Positions 9,069-18,831 are shown, counted from the first letter of the stretch. The stretch: 64,000 nt of DNA from Bradyrhizobium sp. URHD0069 (GCF_000701345.1 NZ_JNIJ01000005.1:227605-291604), one strand, 5' to 3'. The notes: generated by a model not told the origin, from the letters alone. Numbers and translations are program-made.

Positions 9069-10955
9069 ATGACGACCAGATCTGCGATCTCCCGCGCCAA
9101 CCAGACATCCCGCAAACCTGCATCGAGCAGGGGAGCCGCCACCCGCAAGGCGAACCGCAAATCATCCGGCAAATCGCGATCAGCCAAATTACCGGAGTGG
9201 AATTTGGCCGACCTCTATTCCGGTATCGGCGCGCCGGAAGTCGCGCGCGACCTGGAAAAAATGGACGCGGAATGCGTCGCGTTTGAGACGGACTACAAGG
9301 GCAAGCTCGCGGAACAAACCGCAAGGCAGGAAGGCGGCAAGTGGCTCGCCGAGGCGGTGAGGCGATACGAGGCGATCGACGATCTCGCCGGGCGTCTCGC
9401 CTCGTATGCCGGTTTGGTTCATGCCGGCGACAGCGTCGATCCCGCGATCTCCAAATTCTACGGCGACGTGTCCGAGCGGCTGACGAATGCCTCGGTGCAT
9501 CTGTTGTTCTTCGCGCTGGAACTCAACCGCATCGACGATGCCGTGATCGAACGCGCGATGCAGGCGCCCGAACTTGCCCACTACCGCCCGTGGATCGAAG
9601 ATCTCCGCAAGGACAAGCCGTATCAACTGGAGGATCGCGTCGAGCAGCTGTTTCATGAAAAATCCCAGAGCGGCTATGCCGCCTGGAATAGGCTGTTCGA
9701 CCAAACCATCTCGGGCCTGCGCTTCAAGATCGGTGGCCGCGAACTCGCGATCGAGCCGACGCTGAGCCTGCTGCAGGATCGCGCGCCGGCAAGGCGCAAG
9801 GCGGCGGGACAGGCGCTGGCAAAGACTTTTAAGGCCAACGAGCGGACCTTCGCGCTGATCACCAATACGCTCGCCAAGGACAAGGAGATTTCCGATCGCT
9901 GGCGCGGCTTCCAGGACGTTGCGGATTCGCGGCATTTGAATAACCGCGTCGAGCGCGAGGTCGTCGATGCGCTGGTGGGCTCGGTTCGCGCAGCTTATCC
10001 GCAGTTGTCGCATCGCTATTACGCGTTAAAGGCTGGCTGGTTCAAAAAGAAGAAACTTGCCCATTGGGATCGCAATGCGCCGCTGCCGTTTGCCGCCACC
10101 GGCAGCATCGCCTGGCCGGACGCCAGGAACATGGTGCTGACCGCCTACCGCGGATTCTCGCCAGAGATGGCTGATATAGCCGAGCGTTTTTTCACCGATC
10201 GCTGGATCGACGCGCCGGTGCGACCCGGAAAAGCGCCGGGTGCCTTCTCGCATCCCACCACGCCCTCGGCGCACCCTTACGTGCTGATGAACTATCAGGG
10301 CAAGCCGCGCGACGTGATGACGCTCGCGCATGAACTCGGCCACGGCGTGCACCAGGTGCTGGCGGCGAAGAACGGCGCGCTGATGGCGCCGACGCCGCTG
10401 ACCCTCGCCGAGACCGCCAGCGTGTTCGGCGAGATGCTGACCTTCAAGCGGCTGCTGGCGCAGACCAAAAGTGCCAAGCAGCGCCAGGCCCTGCTCGCCG
10501 GCAAGGTCGAGGATATGATCAATACCGTGGTGCGGCAGATCGCGTTCTATTCGTTCGAGCGCGCCATTCATACGGAGCGGCGCAACGGCGAATTGACCGC
10601 GGAGCGTATCGGCGAAATCTGGCTCAGCGTGCAAGGCGAGAGTCTTGGGCCCGCGATCGACATCAGGCCGGGTTATGAGAATTTCTGGATGTACATCCCG
10701 CATTTCATCCATTCGCCGTTCTACGTCTACGCTTACGCGTTCGGCGATTGCCTGGTGAACTCGCTCTACGCGGTCTACGAAAATGCCCAGGCAGGTTTTG
10801 CTGAGCGCTATCTGACAATGCTCGCGGCCGGCGGCACCAAGCATTATTCCGAACTGCTCAAGCCGTTTGGCCTCGATGCCAAGGATCCGAAATTCTGGAA
10901 CGGCGGGCTGTCCGTGATCGCAGGCATGATCGACGAGCTGGAGGGAATGTCCTGA
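9069..10955 (+). CDS. pepF: Oligoendopeptidase F, M3 family zinc metallopeptidase
   Basis: 628 residues from the ATG at 9069 (an in-frame ATG at 9045 adds eight). The zinc-binding HELGHGVHQ lies near residue 421, with the downstream glutamate-bearing segment (LAETASVFGEML) about 25 residues later, as in M3 peptidases. The N-terminus is a basic, Ser/Arg/Lys-rich tail of about 40 residues before the family starts at LPEWNLADLY. It is a cytoplasmic enzyme that cleaves short peptides. It follows the XRE pair by about 40 bp but is probably an independent gene. Confidence 0.93.
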   Translation: MTTRSAISRANQTSRKPASSRGAATRKANRKSSGKSRSAKLPEWNLADLYSGIGAPEVARDLEKMDAECVAFETDYKGKLAEQTARQEGGKWLAEAVRRYEAIDDLAGRLASYAGLVHAGDSVDPAISKFYGDVSERLTNASVHLLFFALELNRIDDAVIERAMQAPELAHYRPWIEDLRKDKPYQLEDRVEQLFHEKSQSGYAAWNRLFDQTISGLRFKIGGRELAIEPTLSLLQDRAPARRKAAGQALAKTFKANERTFALITNTLAKDKEISDRWRGFQDVADSRHLNNRVEREVVDALVGSVRAAYPQLSHRYYALKAGWFKKKKLAHWDRNAPLPFAATGSIAWPDARNMVLTAYRGFSPEMADIAERFFTDRWIDAPVRPGKAPGAFSHPTTPSAHPYVLMNYQGKPRDVMTLAHELGHGVHQVLAAKNGALMAPTPLTLAETASVFGEMLTFKRLLAQTKSAKQRQALLAGKVEDMINTVVRQIAFYSFERAIHTERRNGELTAERIGEIWLSVQGESLGPAIDIRPGYENFWMYIPHFIHSPFYVYAYAFGDCLVNSLYAVYENAQAGFAERYLTMLAAGGTKHYSELLKPFGLDAKDPKFWNGGLSVIAGMIDELEGMS

Positions 10956-10988
10956 CCGGGGCGGGGCCAAACCCTGCGCAGGCCACAG

Positions 10989-11050
10989 CCCTGATCCTTC
11001 CCTCGCGGTTGGCGAGGTCAGCGACGAGAGCCGGACGCGCTGGATCAGGG
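10989..11050. repeat. Inverted repeat downstream of pepF
   Basis: A nine-base arm (CCCTGATCC at 10989-10997) is matched by GGATCAGGG at 11042-11050, with a smaller CCTCGC/GCGAGG hairpin between. No T-tract follows, so it is a decayed repeat or a weak terminator rather than a clear intrinsic one. Confidence 0.4.
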
Positions 11051-11173
11051 ATAATTGGCCCGAGCCCCGCAAGTTAAGGATACGGCCACCGGACAAGCCG
11101 TCCGCCGCCGTTGCCCTCCAAACGGGATTGCGGTAATTGCACGCAAAGTACCGAACACTGACGGGGAAGACCG

Positions 11174-11326
11174 ATGGCAGAGCATAGCGAAGTGGCCTAC
11201 ACGACCGCGGACGGCAACGATTATGCGGCCCATGAGCAGACCTATGAAGGCTTCATCATGCTGGTGAAATACGGCACCGGCGCCGTCATCCTTATCCTTG
11301 CCCTGATGGCGATTTTCCTGACCTGA
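11174..11326 (+). CDS. aa3-type cytochrome c oxidase subunit IV
   Basis: A 50-residue protein. Its sequence has a charged N-terminus (AEHSEVAYTTADGNDYAAHE), then the conserved TYEGFI turn and a single transmembrane helix (about 30-49). This matches the bacterial aa3 oxidase subunit IV family, a small single-pass subunit found on the surface of the oxidase core. In bradyrhizobia this gene commonly precedes the transhydrogenase operon, as it does here. The start ATG follows GGGGAAGA. Confidence 0.87.
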   Translation: MAEHSEVAYTTADGNDYAAHEQTYEGFIMLVKYGTGAVILILALMAIFLT

Positions 11327-11460
11327 CCCCGCGCGGTCGCGCCGCCCCTCGGCGGCGCAACCGAGAAAATTGCACCCATTCCGGTCGCAAAAGCGGTATC
11401 CATCCTTGCGAATTAAGCGCTAATTCTCGCGCGCGTGCATTTCGCGCCGCCGGAGGCCCC

Positions 11461-12591
11461 ATGAAGATTGCCGTCGCCAAGGAAATCGATCCGTCCGAGC
11501 CGCGGGTCGCGGCTTCGCCGGACACGGTGAAAAAGTTCAAGGCGCTGGGCGTCGATATTGCCGTCGAGCCGGGCGCGGGCATCAAGTCGGGCCTGCCGGA
11601 TTCGGAATTCACCGCGGCCGGCGCCAGCGTCAGCGCGGACGCGCTGAAAGACGCCGACATTATCATCAAGGTGAAGCGGCCCGAGGCGAGCGAGCTTGCA
11701 AATTACAAGCGCGGCGCACTGGTCATCGCCATCATGGACCCCTACGGCAACGACGCCGCGCTAAAGGCGATGGCGGACGCGGGGGTGTCGGCATTTGCGA
11801 TGGAATTGATGCCGCGTATTACCCGCGCCCAGGCGATGGACGTGCTGTCGAGCCAGGCCAATCTCGCCGGCTACCGGGCGGTGATTGAGGCGGCGGAAGC
11901 CTTCGGCCGCGCCTTTCCGATGATGATGACCGCGGCGGGCACCGTGCCGGCCGCAAAAGTGTTCGTGATGGGCGTCGGCGTTGCCGGCCTGCAGGCGATC
12001 GCCACCGCGCGGCGGCTCGGCGCCGTCGTCACCGCGACCGACGTGCGGCCTGCGGTAAAGGAACAGGTCGAAAGTCTTGGCGCTAAATTCCTCGCGGTCG
12101 AGGATGAAGAGTTCAAGCAGGCTGAAACCGCCGGCGGCTACGCCAAGGAAATGTCGAAAGAGTATCAGGCCAAGCAGGCGGCGCTGACCGCCGAGCACAT
12201 CAAGAAGCAGGACATCATCATCACGACGGCGCTGATCCCGGGCCGGCCCGCGCCGCGCCTTGTCACCTCGGAGATGGTGAAGTCGATGAAGCCCGGCTCG
12301 GTGCTGGTCGACCTTGCGGTCGAGCGCGGCGGCAATGTCGAGGGCGTAAAGAGCGGCGAAACCGTGGACCTGGATGGCGTGAAGATCGTCGGCGTTCCCA
12401 ATCTTGCCGGACGCGTCGCGGCGTCGGCGTCGAGCCTCTATGCGCGCAACCTGTTTTCCTTCATCGAGACGCTGGTCGACAAATCGACCAAGGCGTTGGC
12501 GGTGAAGTGGGACGACGAATTGGTCAAGGCCACCGCGCTGACCAGGGACGGCGCCGTCATTCATCCGAATTTCCAGCCGAAGAGCGCGTGA
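11461..12591 (+). CDS. pntA: Proton-translocating NAD(P) transhydrogenase, subunit alpha part 1
   Basis: 376 residues that make up only the soluble NAD(H)-binding domain I. The N-terminal MKIAVAKEI and the middle VFVMGVGVAGLQAIATARRLG dinucleotide fold are diagnostic. With the two genes downstream it forms the split three-subunit enzyme of alphaproteobacteria, which couples hydride transfer between NADH and NADP+ to proton movement at the inner membrane and supplies NADPH. A dispersed repeat separates it from the next subunit. Confidence 0.95.
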   Translation: MKIAVAKEIDPSEPRVAASPDTVKKFKALGVDIAVEPGAGIKSGLPDSEFTAAGASVSADALKDADIIIKVKRPEASELANYKRGALVIAIMDPYGNDAALKAMADAGVSAFAMELMPRITRAQAMDVLSSQANLAGYRAVIEAAEAFGRAFPMMMTAAGTVPAAKVFVMGVGVAGLQAIATARRLGAVVTATDVRPAVKEQVESLGAKFLAVEDEEFKQAETAGGYAKEMSKEYQAKQAALTAEHIKKQDIIITTALIPGRPAPRLVTSEMVKSMKPGSVLVDLAVERGGNVEGVKSGETVDLDGVKIVGVPNLAGRVAASASSLYARNLFSFIETLVDKSTKALAVKWDDELVKATALTRDGAVIHPNFQPKSA

Positions 12592-12617
12592 ATGATGATG
12601 CGCGAACAATTCTTTCG

Positions 12618-12718
12618 CCGTTCCGGGCGCTCGCGTCAGCGGGCGAACCCGGAATCTCCATTGCAAACCAATCCCCGGGATTTCGGGTCCGGCGCGCCGC
12701 GCCGTCCCGGAATGACGG
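12618..12718. repeat. Dispersed palindromic repeat (Bradyrhizobium-type) between pntA and pntAB
   Basis: The spacer contains an imperfect palindrome with CGTTCCGGG-type and TCCCGGAATGACGGG-type ends, the familiar extragenic repeat of bradyrhizobia. A shorter relative lies at 22749-22805. It sits inside the operon, so it is transcribed and can fold in the mRNA. Confidence 0.6.
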
Positions 12719-12736
12719 GCTAACAGGAGAGCCGCC

Positions 12737-13054
12737 ATGGATCATATCGCACAGGCCGTCGATCCCTTCGTCTTTCGGCTGTCGATTTTCGTGCTCGCCG
12801 TGTTCGTCGGCTATTTCGTGGTGTGGTCGGTGACGCCCGCGCTGCATACGCCGCTGATGTCGGTGACCAATGCGATCTCCTCGGTGATCGTGGTCGGTGC
12901 GCTGCTCGCGGTCGGCGTCGCAATGGTCGGCAGCGGCGGGGTATGGGCGCGCGGCTTCGGCTTCGTCGCGCTGGTTTTCGCGTCCGTGAATATTTTCGGC
13001 GGCTTCCTGGTCACCCAGCGCATGCTCGCGATGTACAAGAAGAGAATCAAGTGA
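12737..13054 (+). CDS. pntAB: Proton-translocating transhydrogenase, subunit alpha part 2
   Basis: 105 residues with about three transmembrane helices. It corresponds to membrane domain IIa, the C-terminal part of the alpha subunit in enzymes where alpha is a single chain. The C-terminal [19 protein letters not shown] is typical of this part. An AGGAG site precedes the ATG at 12737. It works with pntA and pntB to conduct protons. Confidence 0.93.
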   Translation: MDHIAQAVDPFVFRLSIFVLAVFVGYFVVWSVTPALHTPLMSVTNAISSVIVVGALLAVGVAMVGSGGVWARGFGFVALVFASVNIFGGFLVTQRMLAMYKKRIK

Positions 13055-13090
13055 GCGGCGGGGCAATGTCTGGTCGCGCATTGTTGTCGT

Positions 13091-13220
13091 TCGTCATGGC
13101 CGGGCTTGACCCGGCCATCCACGAATTTCCTGAGCAAGTAAAGCAAGACGTGGATGCCCGGCATCGCAGACAAGTCTACGTAGTCTGCGCAAAGCAGACT
13201 ACTATGGCCGGGCATGACGA
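13091..13220. repeat. Dispersed palindromic repeat between pntAB and pntB
   Basis: The outer arms TCGTCATGGCCGGG and CCGGGCATGACGA flank inner complementary segments (GGCCATCCACG and CGTGGATGCC), giving a long hairpin of the common bradyrhizobial extragenic type. It belongs to a different family from the repeat in the previous spacer. Confidence 0.65.
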
Positions 13221-13244
13221 AGTTGCTGGGGGAGCGCGCCAATC

Positions 13245-14642
13245 ATGAACGCCAATCTCGCCGCACTGCTGTATCTCGTCGCCGGCGTCCTGTTCATTCT
13301 GTCGCTGCGCGGCCTGTCGAGTCCGGCGTCATCGCGTCAGGGCAATTTCCTAGGCATGACCGGCATGGCGATCGCGGTCGCGACCACGCTGGCCGCGCAT
13401 CCGCCGGCCGACGGCATCGGCTGGGTGCTGGTGGTGCTCGGCGTCGCCATCGGCGGCTCGATCGGCGCGGTGATCGCCCGTCGGGTGCCGATGACGTCGA
13501 TGCCCGAGCTGGTCGCGGCGTTTCACTCGTTGGTCGGCATGGCCGCGGTATTGGTCGCGGCCGGAGCGTTCTACGCGCCGGAGGCCTTCGACATCGGCAC
13601 ACCCGGCCACATCCACGGCGTGAGCCTGGTTGAAATGTCGCTCGGCGTCGCGATCGGCGCGCTGACATTTACGGGCTCGGTGATCGCGTTCCTGAAACTG
13701 TCGGGGCGCATGAGCGGCGCGCCGATCATCCTGCCGGCACGCCACATCATCAACATTGCGCTCGGCGTAGCACTGGTGGTGTTCATCGTCAGGCTCGTGA
13801 TGTTCGGCAGCGCGCTCGACTTCTGGCTGATCACCATCATTGCGCTGGCGCTCGGTGCGCTCCTGATCATTCCGATCGGCGGCGCCGATATGCCGGTCGT
13901 GATCTCGATGCTGAATTCCTATTCGGGCTGGGCCGCCGCCGGCATCGGCTTCACGCTCGGCAATTCGGCGCTGATCATCACCGGCGCGCTGGTGGGTTCA
14001 TCCGGCGCGATCCTGTCCTACATCATGTGCCACGCGATGAACCGCTCCTTCATCTCGGTCATCCTCGGCGGCTTCGGCGGCGAGACCGCGGCCGTGGGCG
14101 GAGCGGCGGCCGAAGCGCGTCCGGTAAAACTCGGCTCCGCTGATGACGCCGCCTTCATCATGAAGAACGCGCAGAAGGTCATCATCGTGCCCGGCTACGG
14201 CATGGCGGTGGCGCAGGCGCAGCACGCGTTGCGCGAGATGGCGGACAATCTCAAGAAAGAGGGCGTCGAGGTGAAATACGCCATTCACCCCGTCGCCGGC
14301 CGCATGCCCGGCCACATGAACGTGCTGCTGGCCGAAGCCAACGTGCCCTATGACGAGGTGTTCGAACTCGAGGACATCAATTCCGAATTCGCCCAGGCCG
14401 ACGTTGCCTTCGTGATCGGCGCCAACGACGTCACCAATCCCGCCGCCGAGGACGATTCCAAATCGCCGATCTACGGCATGCCGGTGCTGCAGGTCTGGAA
14501 GGCCGGCACCGTGATGTTCATCAAGCGCTCGCTCGCCTCCGGCTACGCCGGCATCGACAATCCGCTGTTCTATCGCGACAACACCATGATGCTGCTCGGC
14601 GACGCCAAGAAGATGACCGAGAACATCGTCAAGGGGATGTGA
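13245..14642 (+). CDS. pntB: Proton-translocating transhydrogenase subunit beta
   Basis: 465 residues. The first 270 or so form the multi-helix membrane domain IIb. The rest is the NADP(H)-binding domain III, with VIIVPGYGMAVAQAQ and the conserved GRMPGHMNVLLAEA and VIGANDVTNPAA segments that hold the nucleotide. It completes the pntA-pntAB-pntB set. The ATG at 13245 follows the repeat by about 25 bp. Confidence 0.95.
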   Translation: MNANLAALLYLVAGVLFILSLRGLSSPASSRQGNFLGMTGMAIAVATTLAAHPPADGIGWVLVVLGVAIGGSIGAVIARRVPMTSMPELVAAFHSLVGMAAVLVAAGAFYAPEAFDIGTPGHIHGVSLVEMSLGVAIGALTFTGSVIAFLKLSGRMSGAPIILPARHIINIALGVALVVFIVRLVMFGSALDFWLITIIALALGALLIIPIGGADMPVVISMLNSYSGWAAAGIGFTLGNSALIITGALVGSSGAILSYIMCHAMNRSFISVILGGFGGETAAVGGAAAEARPVKLGSADDAAFIMKNAQKVIIVPGYGMAVAQAQHALREMADNLKKEGVEVKYAIHPVAGRMPGHMNVLLAEANVPYDEVFELEDINSEFAQADVAFVIGANDVTNPAAEDDSKSPIYGMPVLQVWKAGTVMFIKRSLASGYAGIDNPLFYRDNTMMLLGDAKKMTENIVKGM

Positions 14643-14660
14643 AGCTATTTGCGAGACATC

Positions 14661-15467
14661 ATGGCCCTCCTGAAATGGCTCGTCGTTCTCGTATCGATCG
14701 GCTATCTCGTTGGTCTTGTCGTGCTGTTCTTCGTGCAGCGGACGTTCATCTTTCCGATACCGCAAACGACACGCACCGCCCCTGAGGCTGCCGGCTTTCC
14801 GGAAGCTGAAGAGCACATTCTGACCACGGCGGATGGCGAGAAGGTCATCGTCTGGCACGTCCCGGCAAAGCCGGGCCACGCCGTCGTGATTTACTTTCCC
14901 GGCAACGGGGATTTTCTGGCCGGGCGCGTGAGCCGCCTGCGAGCCATCACCTCAGACGGCACCGGGCTCGTCGCCTTGTCATATCGAGGCTATGCCGGCT
15001 CCAGTGGAAAGCCGAGCGAGCAGGGACTGCTCCAAGATGCTGCCGCGGCCTATGCCTTCACAACCGCGCGATACAGCGCCGACCGTATTGTCGTCTGGGG
15101 CTTTTCCCTGGGCAGTGGTGTCGCGGTGGCGTTGGCGGCCGACCATCCGGTCGGAAGACTCATCCTGGAAGCGCCCTACACGTCGATCGCGGATATTGCC
15201 GCCACCGTTTTTCGATTCGTGCCGGTACGCTGGCTGGTGAGGGATCAGTTTCATTCCGACGAGCGTATTGTGCGCGTCACCGCTCCGCTTCTGATCATTC
15301 ATGGCGCACGCGATTCCGTCATTCCGTTAGGTTTTGGCGAGCGATTGTTTGCGCTCGCCCGCGAGCCGAAACAATTCGTGCGGTTTCCCGAGGGCGGCCA
15401 CGACGATCTCGATCATCATGGTGCGATGGAAACGGCTCGACATTTCATCGGGGCGTCGAAAGGTTGA
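14661..15467 (+). CDS. Membrane-anchored alpha/beta hydrolase
   Basis: 268 residues from the ATG at 14661; a TTG at 14649 would add four. An N-terminal transmembrane helix (about 5-25) is followed by an alpha/beta hydrolase domain with nucleophile elbow GFSLGS, acidic residue in GARDSVIP and C-terminal His in GGHDDLD. This matches the YqkD/ABHD17-like family (DUF1749/Hydrolase_4-like); the substrate is unknown. It starts close behind pntB and may be read from the same transcript. Confidence 0.82.
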   Translation: MALLKWLVVLVSIGYLVGLVVLFFVQRTFIFPIPQTTRTAPEAAGFPEAEEHILTTADGEKVIVWHVPAKPGHAVVIYFPGNGDFLAGRVSRLRAITSDGTGLVALSYRGYAGSSGKPSEQGLLQDAAAAYAFTTARYSADRIVVWGFSLGSGVAVALAADHPVGRLILEAPYTSIADIAATVFRFVPVRWLVRDQFHSDERIVRVTAPLLIIHGARDSVIPLGFGERLFALAREPKQFVRFPEGGHDDLDHHGAMETARHFIGASKG

Positions 15468-15789
15468 CGAAAAGGGCTGCAGGCTCTGCGCATGCTCTGG
15501 CTCCATGACATCTGTCGTGCGCGCGAGGTCTGGCGTTAGCACCTTGGATTTTCGTCATGCTGTCACATGAGTCGCCGGCTGCGACCATGCTCGACGACGC
15601 GGCAATGACGTGGCCATTTGCGCCGAGCTTGTTCGGCTATCTGCTGTGGCCTGTTGTGATTTTGGTACCCCTGTTTCTACTGCTTACCTTCCTCCCCATT
15701 GCTCCTGTTCTCAGCTTGCATTGAGGTGTTGCACATTCTCTTATGTTCGTGTCCTCTTGTTCGTCTCCCGAGAGCTTAGCTCAAAAGTC
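15468..15789. other. Intergenic stretch upstream of the Ca2+/H+ antiporter
   Basis: This 322-bp stretch is more T-rich than its surroundings between 15640 and 15780. It should contain the antiporter promoter. I see no RNA gene, strong hairpin or repeat in it. Confidence 0.35.
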
Positions 15790-16905
15790 ATGCAGCAGAA
15801 TCAGGCTTTATTGAGCGCATACGGCCCTATGCCGCGATCGGCGTGGATTTTCCCTGCGCTGGCCGTTTTGTTTTTTGCCGCCGCGACTGCTCTCGGTATC
15901 ACGTTCAAGCCATCGGCCTCGGGGCTTGTATTCGCGGTCCTGCTGCTGGTCATCCTGTTCGGCACGGTTTTCGCAGCCGTGCATCACGCCGAAACCATCG
16001 CACAGAGGATCGGCGAGCCCTACGGCACGCTGCTGCTTACCCTGGCGGTCACCATCATTGAGGTTGCGCTGATCGCGACCATCATGCTCGGCGACAAGGC
16101 CGTGCCGACGCTGGCGCGCGATACTGTGTTCGCGGTGGTGATGATCGTTTGCAACGGCCTCGTCGGCGCCTGTATTCTCCTCGGCGGCCTGCGCTATCGC
16201 GAGCAAGACTTCCAGATCTCGGGAGCCAATCTCTATCTGTCGGTGCTGGTCGTGCTCGCGACCATTACGCTGATACTGCCGAATTACACGCTGACGACGC
16301 CGGGACCGCTATATTCGACCGCGCAACTCATCTTTGTCAGCCTGGTCACGATCATTCTTTACAGCGTGTTTCTCTATACCCAGACGATTCGGCATCGCGA
16401 CTATTTTGTCAGCGGAGCTGACGGTTCCGATCACGCTGCGCAGATCTCGAATCGTACGTTGATGCTCAGCATCGGATTGCTGATGGTCTCGCTGTTGGCC
16501 GTGGTACTGCTGGCGAAAAAGTTCTCGCTCGTGGTCGACGCCGGTGCGGCGCTGATCGGCGCACCTTCGGCTTTCGCCGGCATTGTTGTCGCGCTGTTGA
16601 TCTTGCTGCCGGAAAGCGTCGCCGCCATTGCCGCCGCGCGCAACAACGATTTGCAGAAAAGCATCAACCTGGCGCTAGGCTCGTCACTCGCCACCATCGG
16701 ACTGACCGTTCCGGCCGTCGCGGTGGCGGCTTATGCCCTGGACAAGACCCTGGTTCTCGGTCTCGACCAGCGGGAAATGGTGCTGCTGGCGATGACGCTG
16801 CTTTTGAGTATGCTGACGTTCGGCACCGGCCGGACCAATATGCTGTTCGGGTTGATTCACGCGCTGGTGTTTGCGGTATTCATTTTCATGGTGCTTGTGC
16901 CGTGA
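15790..16905 (+). CDS. chaA: Calcium/proton antiporter, ChaA-like
   Basis: 371 residues with about eleven transmembrane helices. The two alpha-repeat signatures of the Ca2+/cation antiporter superfamily are visible: the first around LTLAVTIIEVALIATIM, the second around LLPESVAAIAAARNNDLQKS. The length matches E. coli ChaA (about 366). Such proteins export Ca2+ or Na+/K+ in exchange for protons at alkaline pH. I chose the ATG at 15790; the 60 residues read from an earlier start are Cys-rich and not family-like. Confidence 0.9.
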   Translation: MQQNQALLSAYGPMPRSAWIFPALAVLFFAAATALGITFKPSASGLVFAVLLLVILFGTVFAAVHHAETIAQRIGEPYGTLLLTLAVTIIEVALIATIMLGDKAVPTLARDTVFAVVMIVCNGLVGACILLGGLRYREQDFQISGANLYLSVLVVLATITLILPNYTLTTPGPLYSTAQLIFVSLVTIILYSVFLYTQTIRHRDYFVSGADGSDHAAQISNRTLMLSIGLLMVSLLAVVLLAKKFSLVVDAGAALIGAPSAFAGIVVALLILLPESVAAIAAARNNDLQKSINLALGSSLATIGLTVPAVAVAAYALDKTLVLGLDQREMVLLAMTLLLSMLTFGTGRTNMLFGLIHALVFAVFIFMVLVP

Positions 16906-16939
16906 CATCTATCGTGACATCTATGGAGAACGAGCGACG

Positions 16940-17230
16940 ATGATCAGCGCCAAGTCAGATGTTCAGGTCGATACGCCGGAAGTCCGCGTCACCGAGTGGC
17001 GGCTGGCGCCGGGCAGCGCCACCGGTCATCACATTCACGAGATGGATTACGTCATCGTTCCCGTGACCTCGGGCGAAATGACTATCGTGGCGCCCAATGG
17101 AGAACGCTCCAAGGCGCAGCTTGGCCTCGGCAAATCCTATTTCCGCAAGGCCGGGGTCGAGCATGACGTGCTCAACGAAACCACAGCCGAAATCGTGTTC
17201 CTGGAAGTCGAGCTGAAACGGCCGATCTGA
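16940..17230 (+). CDS. Small cupin-domain protein
   Basis: 96 residues. It contains a single beta-barrel cupin with metal-ligand-like GHHIHEMDYV (about 30-39) and AGVEHDVLNET near residue 74. Small single-domain cupins of this kind bind a metal and act as isomerases, dioxygenase-like enzymes or sensors; the substrate cannot be inferred. The ATG at 16940 follows a GGAGA site. It lies 34 bp after the antiporter gene and could be in the same transcript. Confidence 0.82.
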   Translation: MISAKSDVQVDTPEVRVTEWRLAPGSATGHHIHEMDYVIVPVTSGEMTIVAPNGERSKAQLGLGKSYFRKAGVEHDVLNETTAEIVFLEVELKRPI

Positions 17231-17398
17231 TCGAGGTTCCGCGACCCTGAAAGCCACGTCACGCTGTTGGTGCGTGCCGGTTGAAACCGCCAAGACCTGA
17301 ACGGCGCTGCCGTCGGCCGAATTGCCATCGATCTGTCGCACTTGATCCCTTAATGCGCCTCAAAGTTCCCGCATCAAAATGGCGCGGGGAGTGTCGGC

Positions 17399-18334
17399 AT
17401 GCTGAAGAAATACATTTCGAAATTTACGATGGACATATTGCCGTCGGTGGCCGCGACCATCATCGGGGCCTATATCGTCAATCATTACATCGTCGCCAAG
17501 CCGGCAGCCAATGCTCCGGCCACTGCGGCGATATCGTCGGATGACCTGAAAAAGCCCGACACCAAGAGCGATGCGAATCCGCCCGAGACTGTCGCCAACG
17601 CCCCCGAGGCCGGCGTCAAGGCGAAGGGCATCTCTGAAAGGGCCATTCTCGAGAAATCGGCGGCCGAAAAGCCTGCTGAGAAACCGGCTGCCAACAAGCC
17701 GATTGCCGACAAGCCGGCCGAGACCGCGAGCGTCCCCGTGGAAACGCGGCGGCATCAGGCTGCGCCGCGCGAAAAGCCGGTCGCCAAAGCTGTTGCGGCG
17801 CCGGTGCAGCCTGCAGCGTCGGCCACTGCGCCGGCTGCCGCCGCGCCAACTACCGTCCCGCCGGTCGAGGCTGCAAGCCCGCCGGAAGAGCGTCGCGACG
17901 CCAACGATCTCGCGCGCGCGGCCATCGAGCGCCTGCGCGGCGCGAACGACGGCTCGCCCCGTGCCCAGGAAGCCGCGCGTATCCCGGAAGCGCCTCGCGT
18001 CCCGGACCAGCCTCGCGTCGTGTCAGCCCCGCCCGTGCCGGCGCCATCGGCTCGGCCGCTTCCGCCCCCGATCATGGTTTCAACGCCCGCGACTGAGAAC
18101 TTGGATTCTTCTGCCGGGTCATCACAGATGAGGCCGCCTTACGCAGGCGCCGCGCGGATCGACGACCCACGTCGCCCGACGCCGCCAGCCGATATCCCGG
18201 CAGCCGCGCCGTCGCGGCCGCTCGATCTGCATGCCGAGGCGGCGGAGCCGACGTCAACGCGTGAGCACACAACGGTCGCCGATGACATGCTGTCGGCCGC
18301 GAAATCGGTGTTTCACGCAGTATTGCCGAAATAG
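17399..18334 (+). CDS. Ala/Pro-rich membrane-anchored hypothetical protein
   Basis: 311 residues. One N-terminal transmembrane helix (about 12-31, ILPSVAATIIGAYIVNHYIV) is followed by a long Ala/Pro/Lys/Glu-rich disordered region with no recognisable domain. A short acidic tail ends in a helix-like SAAKSVFHAVLPK. A tail of this type suggests an envelope tether or scaffold. I know similar rhizobial hypotheticals but no function. The downstream gene rpsU converges on it. Confidence 0.72.
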   Translation: MLKKYISKFTMDILPSVAATIIGAYIVNHYIVAKPAANAPATAAISSDDLKKPDTKSDANPPETVANAPEAGVKAKGISERAILEKSAAEKPAEKPAANKPIADKPAETASVPVETRRHQAAPREKPVAKAVAAPVQPAASATAPAAAAPTTVPPVEAASPPEERRDANDLARAAIERLRGANDGSPRAQEAARIPEAPRVPDQPRVVSAPPVPAPSARPLPPPIMVSTPATENLDSSAGSSQMRPPYAGAARIDDPRRPTPPADIPAAAPSRPLDLHAEAAEPTSTREHTTVADDMLSAAKSVFHAVLPK

Positions 18335-18525
18335 CTCCGTACCCTTAGCTCAGGACCTTCAGCACGTATCGCTCGCCTTGCCGCCGACGCGCGCAAGGCC
18401 GCTTCGCGCGCCTTCATCCTTGGGCGGAGGTTGCCGGACAATGCTCTGCTCGAAACAACTCTGCCCGAAACAACAACGCGGACCCAAGGGCCCGCGTCAT
18501 CGGATTCAGATAGGCAAGATCTTGA

Positions 18526-18831
18526 TCAGCGCGGTCCACGTGGACCGGCGCCAGGACCGCCACGGCCACCGGGACCACCACGTTCTGCGCCAGGGCCGGC
18601 GCCGAACACCGGCTTCGGCTTCATCGGCAGCAGGCCTTCGCGTTGCAGCTTCTTGCGGGCCAGCTTGCGTGCGCGGCGCACGGCTTCGGCCTTTTCGCGG
18701 GCCTTCTTCTCGGAGGGCTTTTCATAATGGCCGCGGAGCTTCATCTCGCGGAAGATACCCTCGCGCTGCATCTTCTTCTTCAGCGCCTTGAGGGCTTGAT
18801 CGACGTTGTTATCGCGGACGAGAACCTGCAC
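18526..18831 (-). CDS. rpsU: 30S ribosomal protein S21
   Basis: 101 residues beginning [20 protein letters not shown] after a GTG start at 18831, preceded by an AGAGGA ribosome site. The core (about 1-70) is clearly S21, the small basic protein that helps the 30S subunit base-pair with mRNA leaders. The C-terminus has an extra Gly/Pro/Arg-rich tail of about 25 residues, which I recall as a bradyrhizobial trait. It is on the same strand as purEK but 165 bp away. Confidence 0.93.
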   Translation of the reverse strand: MQVLVRDNNVDQALKALKKKMQREGIFREMKLRGHYEKPSEKKAREKAEAVRRARKLARKKLQREGLLPMKPKPVFGAGPGAERGGPGGRGGPGAGPRGPR

